DNA of 64,000 nt from Diadema setosum (Eukaryota; Echinodermata; Echinoidea; Diadematoida; Diadematidae). Within the stretch, counting starts at the first letter, position 1. Every line of letters begins with the position of its first letter. The notes beneath the pieces were generated by a model. The model made no database searches and was not told the origin of the DNA. It worked only from the letters and a program-made list of their open reading frames with translations. Position numbers and translations under genes: made by a program. Below are positions 34,601 to 49,600 of this stretch, piece by piece. The stretch covers positions 6,883,195 through 6,947,194 of the forward strand of contig CM067070.1 in NCBI GenBank assembly GCA_033980235.1, read 5' to 3'.

Positions 34601-37600
34601 CCCACATTCATAATAATTTCTAAATTAGTGACGTTTTTAAAGTATATCTTTGGTCAAAAAAAATATATATATTTTGATATGTGAAAGAGATGTATTTTAG
34701 TAATCTGTTGCACCAACAATCAGAAAAAAAATGTTACATATAAATGAGGAAAAAGTATATTTTGATATAGAAAATAAGAACTAAATCAGTGAGTCTGAAA
34801 GGAAAGACTATCAACTTTCTTTTGTTCTCGGGAACCAGCAAGGGATTAAGGAACCAGCAAGGCAGCCTGGGAACAATAGCAAAGTTATAGTCTTCTTTTC
34901 AGACCCATTGGCTTTAGTGGTATGTTTATAACTTTAAATGTATTTTTCTTTGCTAATATTGAACCTTTTTTTTCTGATTCTTGGTGTAATAGGTTACTGA
35001 AATGTAGCTCTTACACACATCAAAAAATATTTTTTGGCCAAAGATACACTTCAACTTGTAAGCAGCTAATGGGTATCAGATACATGTAACTGGATTAGTG
35101 AATGGACTGGTATGTAGGTAGGTCACTAAGAATAACGGAATAACTATGATGTATTAAAAAGAGAAATAATGAATTAACACACAATTAAATAGGTGATGAT
35201 GATGATGATGATGACCCACAACATTCTTTATAGCGCCATATTTCATCTGTTGTAGAAACATTCAAAGGCGCAGACTCCTCCAAGAGAGTTAGCAATTGAA
35301 TGCCTGGTAAAAAATGTGAGTTTTGAGTGAGGCTTTGAAGTGATCCAGACTGTCAATTTCACGGAGAAAAGATGGGAGGGAGTTCCATAGGTGAGGAGCA
35401 GTGGAGGAAAATGTCCACTGATTAAATGAAATTGATGAGAGGATATTAAGTAAACAACAATAGAATAGTAACTGATTGACAACAATAAGATTGTGTCTAA
35501 GTAATCTTATGGAAAGTAAAATGAGATAAATAAACCCAGCACTATTCAAATCAAACGGAGTCACATCTCATTGTTATTATTATTATTGTGACGTCACACT
35601 CACGATGGCGAGTTCCCGTTGCTCTCGCGTCCGCTCAGCGTCTCCACCACGACGTGCTGCGACTTCAGCGTCTTGCTGCGACGTCGGCGGCACCCGTGGA
35701 CGAAGTAGCTGACGAATCCGAGGATGACGAACAGGGTGAGCAGCGCCAGGATCGGGCCAAACAGACGGGGGTTCTCGTAGAAAGCGAGCTGTCTCGGCGT
35801 GCCTTGCTTGACCTCTATAGGGGGCGCTGTCCCTGCAAATAATTAAAAAAGGAATATGTTTCTGAGTGTGTGTGTGTGTGTGTGTGTGTGCGTGTGCGTT
35901 TCTGTGTGTTCGTGTCTGTGTGTGTGTGTCTGTGCGCTCTGCTTGAAATTCATAATAGCATGCTGCAAGTAGACCTGCCTATGAATGACACAATACGATG
36001 GAAGCGACTAGAAGAAATGTAACCTGTTGATAATTATACAACGATTAGAGAATGATTTATAGGTTTCAAATACATTGTAAGATTGATATCATTTGACTAC
36101 AATGGCTTTGTGCCAATATTCTACGATTTCTCACAACGAAGTGACATTAGGATCACATATAGGCATGACGCTTGTTTCATATAAAGCTTCATTTTTAATG
36201 TTTACAGCTGTTTTGAGTTACTTTGATTGCAGTTGCCTTGAATGCAGTCATTAAACAAAAATCAGTTCCAATCGTTTTAGTTGTTGCAGCGCTATTATGC
36301 AGCCTATGCTTTAGCTCACTGTAGTATTATGGGGAAGAATTTACTTTTTACCTGAACCACTGAATGCGACGGTTGCCACTCGATACTGTTGCACGCTAGG
36401 ACCGGCAGTGTTGACAGCCGTGACCCGGAACTCGTACCAGGTCAAAGGTCGAAGGCCATCGACAGTGAACTCCCTGGTATCTCCGGGCAGGTTGTTAGCA
36501 GTGTTAACCCATTCCTTCTGTGCAAATATCTGTCGATAAAAGGGGGGAAAAAAGAAGAAGGTATGAACAACAAGCAGACGGGCGGTGTATTGTCACATTT
36601 TTACTGACTTATGCCTGAAAATCTGGAATGTGGGTTCACTATGGCATAGCTGACATTTTTAAGGGGGAAGATTCTTGTTTGGAAGGCGGTTTTGGTTTCG
36701 TAGATGGTTTCGGTTGGAACGGTTGTTTTGGTTTTGAAGGTAGTTTTGGTTTGGGAATGGTTTGGTTTTGGAAGGTTGTTTTGGTTTGGAAGATGGTTTT
36801 GCTTTGGAATATTATATTGGTTTGGAAGGTGATTTCGGTTTGAAATGTGTTTCTTGGTTTGGAAGGTGGTTATGGTAGGGAAGATGGTTTTGCTTTGCAG
36901 GGTGGCTTTGACTTGGAAGATGGTTTTGGTTTTGAAAATGGTTTTAGTGTAAAAGACGGTTTTTCTTTTAGACAATCCAATGTCTCCTACATGATTGCAA
37001 TCACTATTGCAATCACTATAATATGATATATAAAATATTACTTTGTTGGATGCTTGCACGATAGTGCTCCTCAAGATAGTATTGAATGTGAAAGAAAAAA
37101 TGTTGTGATGATGGACGGTCTAAGCGATGGTTGAAATGGCAAATAGGTGATAATGTGATGATGGTGAATGTTGTGCCAGAGATATGGGGGGAGGGGGACG
37201 TGTCGTTAATTTTAATGGTTTCATTAGAGTTTACCCATTGCATGATTTTCTTTTACACCTTGGTTTCTCTCATTTTCGGATAGGATTTTATCCAACCCCC
37301 AACTGAAAGAAGTCTCTCTAGACTGCAGTAGAATCAAAATAAATCTATCCACGTTGCCAATAAATAAATTCTTCATAGTAGAACTCTGATACCCAAAAGG
37401 GACTACAACTGATAAAAGTAAAATCGGAGACCAGGGGAAATGCAGTTACTTCTCGATGCTTATTAGTTTGGAATTTTTATTGCTAATCCCTCCAATACTT
37501 GAAATAAAGGCAAAACTTCAGAAACAAAAAGTAAAAAAAAAACTCTAATGTGTTAAAATCGAAAATAAGCTTAATTCCATGCATACCTGATATTGGATGC

Positions 37601-40600
37601 TATAGGACTCGATGGGGCATCCCCCGCTCTCCCAACTAGAGAGAACCAACGTGATACTCGAGGCGTTCTTCAGTGGCACGATTTGGTCAGTAGAGGGCGG
37701 TATTGGTACTGTTATGAAGAAAACAACGATAGGTATTAAAACCTTGCGGTACTTACATGTATGTCTGCAGATGGCTGCAGACAATAATGAAGTGTGAACC
37801 TTTAACCGAAAAGACTTATTGCGCGGCAGAAATCTTGAAAACTGTTTGACATTTATATTGGTGTGTGTTTCTTTCTCGTTGTTTCAAGCATTGATATTAT
37901 TGCAGTCCGTGATCATCGTACAAGATGCACGCGCTAATGATTACAAAGTTATGTTTGTATTTAACAAGAATGTGACTTGATACTTTACAAAATAGCGTTT
38001 GATATTCCGTAGTAGGCATTATTTTGTATGCAGTCTCCATAATATATTCAAATTTATTTAGACTGTCTACGTTATTCGGCTTTCGCCAAACAAGATAGAT
38101 GCTTTCCTTGGCTAGCGTATTCTGACGTCATCAACAATAGCAACTGAATTTATTTGTTGTTATTACATTGCTATCAAACGTCCTTTCCTCTCTTCTTAAT
38201 TTTCATGTCTCTTATCTTTCTTTTCTTGTCCTTTCTTTCTCTCTCTTTCTGCTGTCTTGTTTTCATAGTTCATGTTTTCATTATTATAGTCTTTATAAAG
38301 TGAACTTATCATTCATGTGTTACTTTACATTGTCATGGATGTATGCGGCAAATACAACACTGTATAAATTGTGAGGCAAGTTAATAAATGAAATGAAATG
38401 AAATGAATTGAAATGAAATGAAATGAAAATGAAATATGCTTACTTTCTCCTCGAGTGCTAGCCGACAAAATATCGCTGGGTTTACCGATGCCCAGCTTAT
38501 TCTGCGCGGTGATGTAGAAGCGGTAGCCCGTACCGCACAGCAGGTGAAGGACGCGGTAACTCCGCAGCGACGCGTTGATGTTCTCGCGAAGCCACGTCTG
38601 TTCGTGCGCGCGTTGGTAGAAGAGTTGATACGCTGTGTGGAAAGAATCGGGAAAGCAAAACACTGCATTCGGTATACTGCACCATTTTAAGGAAATGCAT
38701 GGATCGCTAAGTATGAATCAAAACTAGCCCAAGAAAATGCAGATTCTTGTGAATTATTAGTCCACTTATCTCTGTTTCTGCAACGGGGATGTAAAAGACG
38801 TACCTAACCTAAATTCTCAGTTTAAACATCACCTTTGTTTTATGTCGTCTTGTGTGAATTGCATTCTCTTCACATCCTAAAATGTGTAACTCCTTTACGT
38901 ATACTAACCAGTAGCGGATTCAGGGGGAGCGCACCGGGCGCCCCCACCCCATTTATTTTTTTTTAAACAAAATAAATAAAAAGAGAAAATGGGGAGGGGT
39001 GCGTGCGCCCTCCCCACCCCCCCCCCCCTTTTAACTTTGTAAAGGCGCCCCCTCTTTACGGAATTCCTGGATCCGCCCCTGATAACTGCCTTCTTGGACA
39101 AACTATTACATGTCTCATTTAATGACATGTGAAAATGGCTTTGTTTTGGTGCTTTAACATCCACCTGATACGTGTATTGTATAATCCTACTCACCGAGAA
39201 TCGTCGACCCTCCATTTCCGGTTGATCTCCACTTCACTTGGATGGCCGTGTTGGATGTTGACGAGATTGTCAATTCTGGCGGGCTAGGGGGCGCTGTTTA
39301 ATATTATAAAACAAATACATTATTATTTGATGGTCGAGTGCGAGATTGATTCATGAAAACAAACTGTACACCTGCTTTGTGTAGCAGCAACGTTTATAGC
39401 TATAAGGATTTCTTGTCCATTAAATGCTCTCTATGATAGCATGAATTTTGTAATCTTTGACAGACTTATTCGATCCCTCACTGCTTACTGACTTTGGGAG
39501 CACGACGGGCACTATCTACCCAAGATATATTATTGAATTACCTTCATAGAATATGTTCTTTGTTGATCGTTTCCAGCTATCAGCAGATGTCATTTCAGTG
39601 AATGCACCCGTAGTTGGCAAACTATACAGTATACTCTTTTCTCTTGTACGATGTTTTCTTTTGATGGTCATAGGATACTCACAAAGCATAGCAAGTTCAT
39701 AAGTTAGTCTGCTCATGTTGGGTTTTTTTTTTCCTACGGATTACAATTGAAAGATACGTGTAGATGAGCTACATCGAGTTTAGAATCACATAACACATTA
39801 ATCATGAAGTATGGATGAATTGTAATGATGTGCCTCCCCACAAATGAAGGTAATAAATGGTAAAATAATCCAATGCATAATTTTACATTGACCGGTTTAT
39901 GATATCCGCACATGGTTGCACCTGGTTCAAGAAAAAAAAATGTATAATCACATACGTAATTACTTAAATCTGACAGGTAAAAACAAGCCCACAGTATACA
40001 AATAATGACTGCTATGCGGGGCACAGTTAAAATTATGGGCCCAAGTGATGTGAAAACCGTAACTATGCCCGAAGCGAAGCTGAGGGCATGGTTATGGTTT
40101 TCACATCACCGAGGGCCTCCATAATTTTAACTGTGCCCCGAATATCAAGCAGTCATTATTTGTTTTATATACCGAAAATATAGATTCCGAAATATAGATA
40201 CCGTAGCATTCGTAATCAACGCTGATCGACAGCGCGGCGGTCGATTGGTGCGTACTATGTGATCTATGTGTACGGGGTTGCGACTGTCTGTCTCCAAACG
40301 TATTTACAGGGCACAGTCAATCAACTGTGCCCCGGGCACAGTAAATCATGACGTCATTTTGATCAACAATGGGGCACAGCTATTTTCATGACTCCCCTTT
40401 TAACCAATCAGATGAGAGGATTCTACATATGAGGTATAAATAATGACTGCTTATGAGGGCACAGTTAAAATTATGGGCCCGAGGTGATGTGAAAACCGTA
40501 ACTATGCCCGAAGCGAAGCTGAGGGCATGGTTATGGTTTTCACATCACCGAGGGCCAACATAATTTTAACTGTGCCCCGAATATCAAGCAGTCATTATTT

Positions 40601-43600
40601 GTTTTATATACCGACATATATTCAGACATATAAATACCGAGAATATAGATTCTAGTCTCTTTTACAGCACTTGTAAGTTGTAATCAATGCTGATCGACAG
40701 TGCGGCGGTCGTACGTATCATTGGTGCGTGTGATCATCTATGTGTGCAGATGGGGTTGCGAGTCGCGACTGTCTCCAAACCAGTCCGCTAGTCTCTTTTA
40801 CGGCACGCTGATCGAATGCGCGGCGGTCGTATCATTGGTGCGTACATATGAGCGATCTGTGGGTACGGGGTCGCGACTGTCTCTAAAACCTATTTACTAA
40901 CTGTGCCCGGGCCCCGGTCACAGTAACTCAAAAATAGGGCACAGCTATTTTCATGACTCCCCTTTTAACCAATCAGATGAGAGGATTCTAGAAGTGAGGT
41001 ATATAATACCAACTATGCCCTTGGTTCTCATGTGACAATGTTCCTTAGTTCAAAAAGATAATCATAGCCAGTGCGAAAAGGGTATCAATCCATGAAAGGT
41101 GCGACAGAAGTCTTCGAAAATAAAGATTTTGTGTAAACCGCATTGATTTAAGTGACAAACGATGGAGGAGGGGAAAAGATACATGTTTTCTGCATTATTG
41201 GTAGGCCTACTCTAAAGTTATTTAACTTGCGTGCCACATTACAGAACCAATGACATGACATAATACATAATAGAAACTTCACATGCGGTTTCAGGCTGTT
41301 GAAAGTGTATATACATTGTACTCAAGAATTCGCTACATTCAGTTCTACACTACAGCATTGCTGATAAAAAAAAAAGCCTGAAACATGTTTCAGTCAAGTG
41401 ACATTTCTAGATTCGATATCTACTCTCTATATAGCCACAGCTACCATGCAATGAGACATGACGTGTAACGACGTGAACAAAATCACTATCAACCATTTAC
41501 AAACGCTCAAAAATAAAATAAGAGCAATCCAGTATTGCGTAGTTAAAGAATATAAGAACACACAGATTTCTGGAGTTTTTAACGTCGTTCTGTGAAGTAT
41601 CATAAATTGGCTTTGTTTGTACGTATCGTCTACTGAAAGGTATAAGAATCTCTTCTGATGATACAAACATTTTTTGAGGCTTGAAAATGGTTGATCTCTC
41701 ATGAACGTGATATCTGTAAATCGTCCCCATATGCTCATCCAAATGATAGCAGACAATCACAATACCCATTCAACCTAAAATTCTTCCATCATATTACAGC
41801 GTAAAAGTGATTTGTGATTGGAAGAAGGTCTGCCGAGAACCATATTATAGTAAACGGGAAAAAAGCGAAGTCACTACAGAGTGTTTTTTTTTTCCTAATC
41901 TGACGCACTATCATCACTATCTAATGCGGCAATTCAAGCTTTATATCATCCATTTTGCGTCAGCAGCATCTTGACGTTACTAGATATGAACCTCGTAAGA
42001 ACAGAAAGATAAATTAAGCAACATGTGCATAATTCTGTCACATGTACAGAAATATACCAACGCCCGTTGGATATATTACGTAACAATGTCTATCAGTTCT
42101 CGTCAAAACCGTCTTCCAACCACTCAAGTGGAACAAAACACTGTTACGTGAAATACAGTGATGACTATCAATAATACTAATGGTCACATGAGCACAGAGT
42201 CACAGTTAGTGATCGTTACGGCCTTACAGCACGTTTTAGATTGCTTCATTTGGTGAGCACCTTGTCCAAATATCACGATTTGCGCAAACTCAATTTTTTA
42301 CAGAATCAATTCAATTGTACACAATTACTAGGCTCCTTTAACGTATGTAACTTCCAAAAGCTCCTTCCCACTCAAAAAAAGAAGAAGAAAGAATGACGTT
42401 CAAAATGTATTTCATTATTCAAACGCCTTTGCACCAGCATTGCTGATCTTGGTTCACTGATTGGTTGAAACTAATGCGGGTAACATATTATAAATAGATA
42501 AAGTGGGTAACATATGAATAGAGCACTATGATTTGTTATAACAAGTTGTAGTTCTTATAGTCCAGCGTAGATTTATTTACACTTGAATGCAGCCCTCTGC
42601 AATGTACTAGAAGGCCGCACGTCACCTATACTTCACAAAAACAAAATGAAAAGTTTCATTCCAGTAGGCAGTATATAATACGTGAAAAGATGTGTCATAA
42701 TCCTTTTGGATTCTACGTAAAGTTCATAAAATTAGATCTGCGTAAAAAAAAAAGAAGAAGATAAGCTTTGTTTAGTTTTGATTTTTTTTTTTCTAGGGGG
42801 AGGGGTTGATGCTTCGGCATTTTTATTTTTTTCATACCCATTTTACTTGTATTGCTTGTAAATGATTTTGTCCACCAAACAAACAAAACCAACAAATAAA
42901 CTTATTACCCCTGAAATGAAACTTTTTGAGTAATAACATCACAAATTATAATCTTTAGGGAATGTATACATGCAGAGAAGGTACAGGCAATAAGATAAGC
43001 AGTAAGGCAAAGCTGGGTGTTATATACTTACTACCCTTCGTACGGTTCACCACTGCTCGTCGATGACGTCAGAGAAATATGCAAATTAGGTCAGGTCGAG
43101 TCATGCACAATATACATGTAGATATGTGTCACGTTAGAAATGAGATATCATAAGCCACACACACAACGTGATGTCGTGTTAATCAGATAGGGAACTTAAT
43201 CTTGGCTGGACAACATGCAGTGGACTACACTATAATCAAAAACATTATGGCTGTATGGGGAACATGCGTGTGAAGGGTGAAAGGTTATGCATTAAATCTT
43301 CAGTGTAAACATGCGGCATGCAAATTAAGCAAACGGGTGACATGCAGTGATAATACAGGTCTCTAAGTAATAATTACCTTTAAAATTCTGAAGGAAACAT
43401 ATAATTTCAGCGACATTCATGAATGTGATTCGATCTCAAACATTAAATATCCTTTCAAATTTGAATTTTTGAGTGTGAGTTCAGTTTACTCTTTCTTGCC
43501 GGTTGAATCAGGAAAAAAAAGTTACACGCGCAATTAATGTTTCTCCATGAATTTTCAAATTGCTCCAGTTAAAGAAAGCACAAAATGCTTTATTTCTTTT

Positions 43601-46600
43601 TTGACAGATCTACTCTATAGTTTGTTTAGAATCTCATTTTCCTCCATTTCTAGGTTATGTTATTGAAATGTGTTTATCCAGTATTCGTGTCAAAGTGGCA
43701 GTGCGCTAATTCAAAAATGAAAGAACTTGGCACGTATAGATATTTTGTAAAATTTCGGATTTTAATTCTTCTAAATTATTTGAATAGTGACACATTAATT
43801 TCCTTCTTGCATCAATGCTTTTCTGAACTGACGAATCACAAACTTGACCAATAAACTGTTGTTTAGCTTGATGTTCATTGGTGATGGAATCAGGATTACT
43901 TTATGAATTATGCATAAATGATTATATAAATCAAAATTAACATATGGAATATGTTATATGAAGTAAGAAAAGTCATCCAAGCCATGCCTTTAAATAAACA
44001 GCCGTGTTATATAGATTGAAACTAACAAAGCATGCATCGATGAAATGTCATTCCGTTCATGCAGCATTAAATATGGCGCCTGCCATGCTGGTCGCATGCT
44101 CAAGTCAACCTGGCGCTCTCATGGACATGCACATGAAACAGACCTAAGTCTTCACTCACCCAACACTAAGAGCCGAACCGTGATGGAGTCGGAAGACCCG
44201 TACTCGTTTATGGCTCTACACGTGTAATTGCCGGCGTCCGTTGACTGGACGGAGTGGATGACTAGTGATCCGTTCTCGAGAATATCGATTCGTCCGTCTG
44301 GTGTGATTACGTCGGGCAATCTAGGTGAGATACGATAACAGTCAGCACAACAATATGAGTTTAGCCAAGATACAACAAAAAAAGACTCAGGGAATGTAAA
44401 TCATACAACGTATTCTTACCTTGGCATATGATTAAATTCAGGTTTGTCTTTACAACGGAAGCAAAAACTTAAGCTTATTACCCGGAAATACTTTAACATA
44501 ATCTAGAGATTGTGTCCTTAACGATTGCATCATTCTGACAGTAAATTCTTTGTCGATGTAACTGGAGAAGACGATCGTAAATAAGCGGTGATGTCATTAA
44601 TTACATATTCACTTATCTTCAATGCCTTGATATGATAATAATGCTTTGTAATCAGATATGACATATCTTTCAAAAGAAAAAAAAATTATGTTATACCATA
44701 AAAACTTTCTTGTTTAACGTCATGAAGACGCATTGAACCTTTCGCTTCGTGGATAAAGTAACTCGTCAAAGACTTGAGACATGCATGTTACACTTCGTTC
44801 TCGTGCTCAATGGGTTAATATCCAAACGAATTGAATCACCTGTTCTTCTTCCATTCAACCGTCAACACGGGGTCACCGACCGGAAGGCAATCCAAAGTGA
44901 CCTCACGTTTCCATGGAGTCGTAAACGTGGTGGAGAATGACATTATTCTAGCCGGAACTGTAGAGGGCGCAATGAAAGAAAGAGCAAATTACTAGTAGAT
45001 GAAAACGCCCTTTAAAGGAGACCTCCGGATAATTTTCAGATTTTTACATTTGAACAACTATAAATTAGTTATACAGAGGACAGAGTTTCAGAATTTGTGA
45101 TGATTGGGATGAAAAATTAGAATATTTTCAAAATGTAGAACAAATTGCAATGAACAAGGATGATGACATGGCAGAGTCACCATAAGAATGCATGAGTTGG
45201 GGCTCAAGGAAGCAGAACAAAAGAAGAAGGCATGCATAGATTATACACAGGTGAACTCGCAAGCAAGCGGTATTGTAATGGAATTACACTGCTGCATTTC
45301 TGAAATATGTGAACCTCCTATGTCATCATCCTTGTTCAGTGTAATTTGTTTAAGGTTTTTCAAAGTATTGTTTCTCTGCTCAAGAACCACAGTAAATTCC
45401 ACAAATCTATACATGGAGTTGTCGATTTATGTACTACATGATGTGAAATTATGAAAATCGTTTGGAATGTCCCTTTAATATTATGTACGCATGTTCGAAT
45501 CGCAAATTGTACAGACTTGGTTTGTTCAATATATTTTGCAATGGGGCCAGTTTAATATCCCCATTGTAAGTCAATTCAATTGAGTCATTGATTGATACTT
45601 CAACATTTATTCAAGGGTTTATTACTATCATTGCAAAATGAAATTTAAAAGTATCACGGGAAATAAGAGGGAGGTGCACAGCGTTGCTCTTAGTCTTGAT
45701 TGAACCATTATTCTCATGGGTTCTTATAATCACGCACCTCTAGACATGGGAATCTCGGTAGCAATTCGACTTGGCTCCCCCTGCCCAACCATTGTACTGG
45801 CCTCCACCCAGAAGTCATACTCGTAGTCGGTGCTTAGGTCTTCAACCAAATAGTAGTACGTGTTCGGCTCCAGTTCCTTCTCCTCAACAATCTGTGGAGG
45901 CAAATATAGCCATGTGGATGAGAAGAGATCCAATTATGATTGACTTCTGAGTCTTGCATTGTTTATGATACTCAGTAGGGTCTGTAATACAGTGTTATTT
46001 CACGGGAAAATACAATCGAAAATGTAATGTCTTTCGGTCTTAAACAAAAACAAACAATCAAACAAGCAAAAACCATGCCGGATCAGTTGATAGCAGAAAG
46101 AATTTCTATTCCTTTACAACTACGCCGACGTGCTACTTAACATTTCTACGAGCAAATAATATAGCTTCCTTAACATAATTTATTTTATTCAACTTGGACA
46201 CTGCGGAAAACTTCCATGATTATTGGTATTACATGAACTTCTTGACTGCTCTGCTATTTGTTTTTCTGCTTGTTGTTTTGAGAAGAGAGAACATTCGTCT
46301 GGTTGACTGGTATCTAAACTGTAAGATGCTCGGGTAGCTGTCACTGGAATGTCTGTCGATAAAGCGTAAACCAAACTTTGAGTACGGGTACAATTTTTGT
46401 CGTGAGTTAAGAATTTCACAGAGTGATTAACAAATGAGAATATCTGTGTTTGTGTGAGTGCAAGTAACAAGGGAAAGAGCAGGCAGGGATACTGGAATGA
46501 CGCTTTCTTCTTTTGGAAAAAAAAAATGTGACACGTTTGAGTAACTAGATACATACGGATTTTGGCAGTACCAAAGTCAGCTGAACGATCATTACCAAAC

Positions 46601-49600
46601 TATAATGGACACTTGCGATATATCAATAGCTTGTATCCACAGGATGTAAAATAATGACGGGGCTGCATTTGGCTACTGAAATATCTGCATACCAGAGAAA
46701 GAATGGTTAAGTTCATGTGGTCACAAAAATAGGAATCGCATGGATTGGTAATGGGTAATATCGGCACTTAAAAGTACACGCTTGGCACGCATATGAAACG
46801 AACAAATTTAAATAAAGTGAAAAAATGTTAAGTTCATAGAGTTACATATCTCAACGAAAATATGCCTTATAAGAATTGGAAGATTAGACGACGTTGAATA
46901 ATGTGCATGAACCAAGACTTACAATTTCAAACAGAGTAAGAATAATTGTCTGAAATTTAAAGCGCAGAAGAAGAAACGCTATTAACATGAAAAAGGAATT
47001 ACGCATTTCTTTAACCGATTTCGATTCAGATCCCCCGGTACATATGACGAGAAGGCGGTAACTATGATTCGTTTTTTCCCCTTCTCTCAACCCTTGAATG
47101 TTGTAAGCAGTACAAGAAAAGAAGAATCAATCATTTTGATACAAAATCAGATGGCAGATTACTGATGCAATATGCCCATTATCTTTACGTAAAGATACGC
47201 ACAGACACAACATAAGAAGGGATAATGAATAAAAATCATTCAAGTAAGAATCGTATACAGCCTATAATGAATTATGACAAGTTTCACACCGAGCCGTTTT
47301 CGCAGAAGACAGACAGAGTATACAAAAAAATATATATATCAAAAGACCCGACGAGTTGTTCGGTATACGCAAATAGGAAAAAAAAAAAACTCAGATAGCC
47401 ATTTTCTAGTGAGTACAGGAACTGCCTTTAGCGTAAAACATAACAGTGGATTATAATACAAAACATACAGTATAGATTACTACTGTTCATAAAAGTAAGC
47501 TTATGTTATTTCAAGGTTAATTTGGATAGAGCATGAGATACGAATTAACTTGAAATGAATGTATATACTATTGACGGCGTCCGTTCGTGCCAATGTCCAC
47601 TGGTTGGGTGTACGACAGGGCGTTTTAATACACAGTCACACACACACATTGAAAGAGAAAGGTAAGTTTCACCAGCACCTTTGCAATTAATTTCAGCCTC
47701 CTCGCAATAGTGAGAATAATGCAGTTTAGTTTGCTGGTGTTATAAATGAAGATGGTGAGGAACATATATGTGGACTTTGTCAAAATAAATGAAATAGGAT
47801 TATGAAGTAATCATATAAGTATCGCTATATCTTTGCGGTAGAGAATTCGTCGCTTACCGAGGTTGTAGTTTCATTCTGATAAATCTATGGGGCAAATGGA
47901 AAGATTCAGATTTAAACAGACACAAAAAAAAAAAATTGAGGGCCAAAAAAGACCTGAAAATTGGAATTACAATTCCATCTTTAGGTTGATACCACACTGC
48001 TGAGCCTTTTTCCTTCCAGTTCAGCCAACCTCCCCCCCCCCCGTATGCGCTCCGTACGCACTGACCTATCCCCCCCCCCCCCCCCTTCCCCGTACGCACC
48101 TACGCAAGGAGTGTCTTTCCTTTTCAGGATCATTCAGCAAACGATGATGACACTGTCAGGATACATCATGGTTTGCTGCGGTATAACGTATACATTATAC
48201 GCAGGGATGATCAATGGTGTCGATCCTGAAAGGGGGGGGGGGGCAAGAGGGGCATTTCCCCCCCCCCCCCCTCCTCTCCGAAGGTGTTGAGGTTCAACAT
48301 ATATTTTACCCCACCCCCCCCAAAAAAAAAAAACAAACAAACAAACAAACAAACAAAAAAGAAATACCACGTAATAGCAATTTCAGGTTTCAAGTTTGTC
48401 TGTTTGTTGTTTTTTAGGTTCAACGATTTTTCATTTCCAGCAAATATCAATATTCATATTCATATAAATTGGATAAATACGAATATGAATATAGAAAATG
48501 AATAGATACAAAGAGAATTATGATTCCCCAATGAGGATTTTTTTTTTCTTCGAATAGTGTCGGCAATTACCTCTCGTTCCCGTTCTCTGTACCGTATATG
48601 CAGGTAGTAGTGCGTAAGGATGCCATTAATGAAGAGCGGAGGAAGCCAAGACACCATGATGCTTGTAGGTGATGCGGCGTGCGCCTTGATATCGGCGGGT
48701 GCCTCCGGAACTATATTGGCAAAATGCAATGGAGAAAGCCGTATGATATTATGAAGTGTAAGGTACACATTATAGTCGTGGGCCCTGTTTTATGAAGAGT
48801 TATAATAAGCCAGTTCACAGTTCCAATCTGAGCATGTGCAGATAAAGGTCATTGCAGACCTTCTCTTGAAATGGATTTGTAACTGAGGTATTCAAAACCT
48901 AGATAGCGCTTTAAGACTCCTGTGTTATAAATCAACAAGGTGCAGATTAGTATTTACAGGTGAACGTGCACATGCATTCCTTTCAGCAACAATAATAAAA
49001 GTCATTAATGCAGCATTGACATGTAAATTACCACTTCCTGCATGGCTGTTTTCAACTGCTCTTCTTGAATATTATTCCATGTTTTGCAAAGTCTGTGGTT
49101 GGAGAGGTCATTGCAGACTTGTGCTAACTGTGAACTGGCTTATTGATTATCTCTATGCTAAGTCTATGGCAGCCTGTGTGGCAAGGAAATTCATAATCGG
49201 TTATATATTTTGATAAAACGGGCCCTGATGAGATGTGCGACGCTCAAACGCTAAATCAAGAACATAACATTGATGACACAAAGGGAAACGTCAATTTCCA
49301 TTGTTACATTTCCATTATTCCAATGTTCTGACAAACCTACATCCGTCAGTCGCTATAGGCAAATTCAGTTTTACACCATCATCAAGTGTTTTGTATGGAC
49401 AGATGTTCTCTACATTGTATGTTTTCTCTATTTCGCTCAAAATATTTTGAGATGATGTTCGTGGAGGGGTTTAAGTGTTTTGTGATTTGCTTGTTTATTA
49501 CCCTCTGACGTAACTATTGAGTCAAAGGACTTTTGTCGCAACTGATTCATAAATTGTTCTTCATCGACGGAAAAGCACATTGATTTTTCACTGCTTTGAT

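Noticed and set aside
35833..36351. Search for a second transmembrane exon as in insect Dscam1
   Set aside because: The introns on both sides of the transmembrane exon hold no hydrophobic frame with fitting splice sites.
38150..38433. Full LINE or SINE upstream of the GAAAT tail
   Set aside because: Only the AATAAA-like end and tail are visible; no 5' limit or target duplication found.
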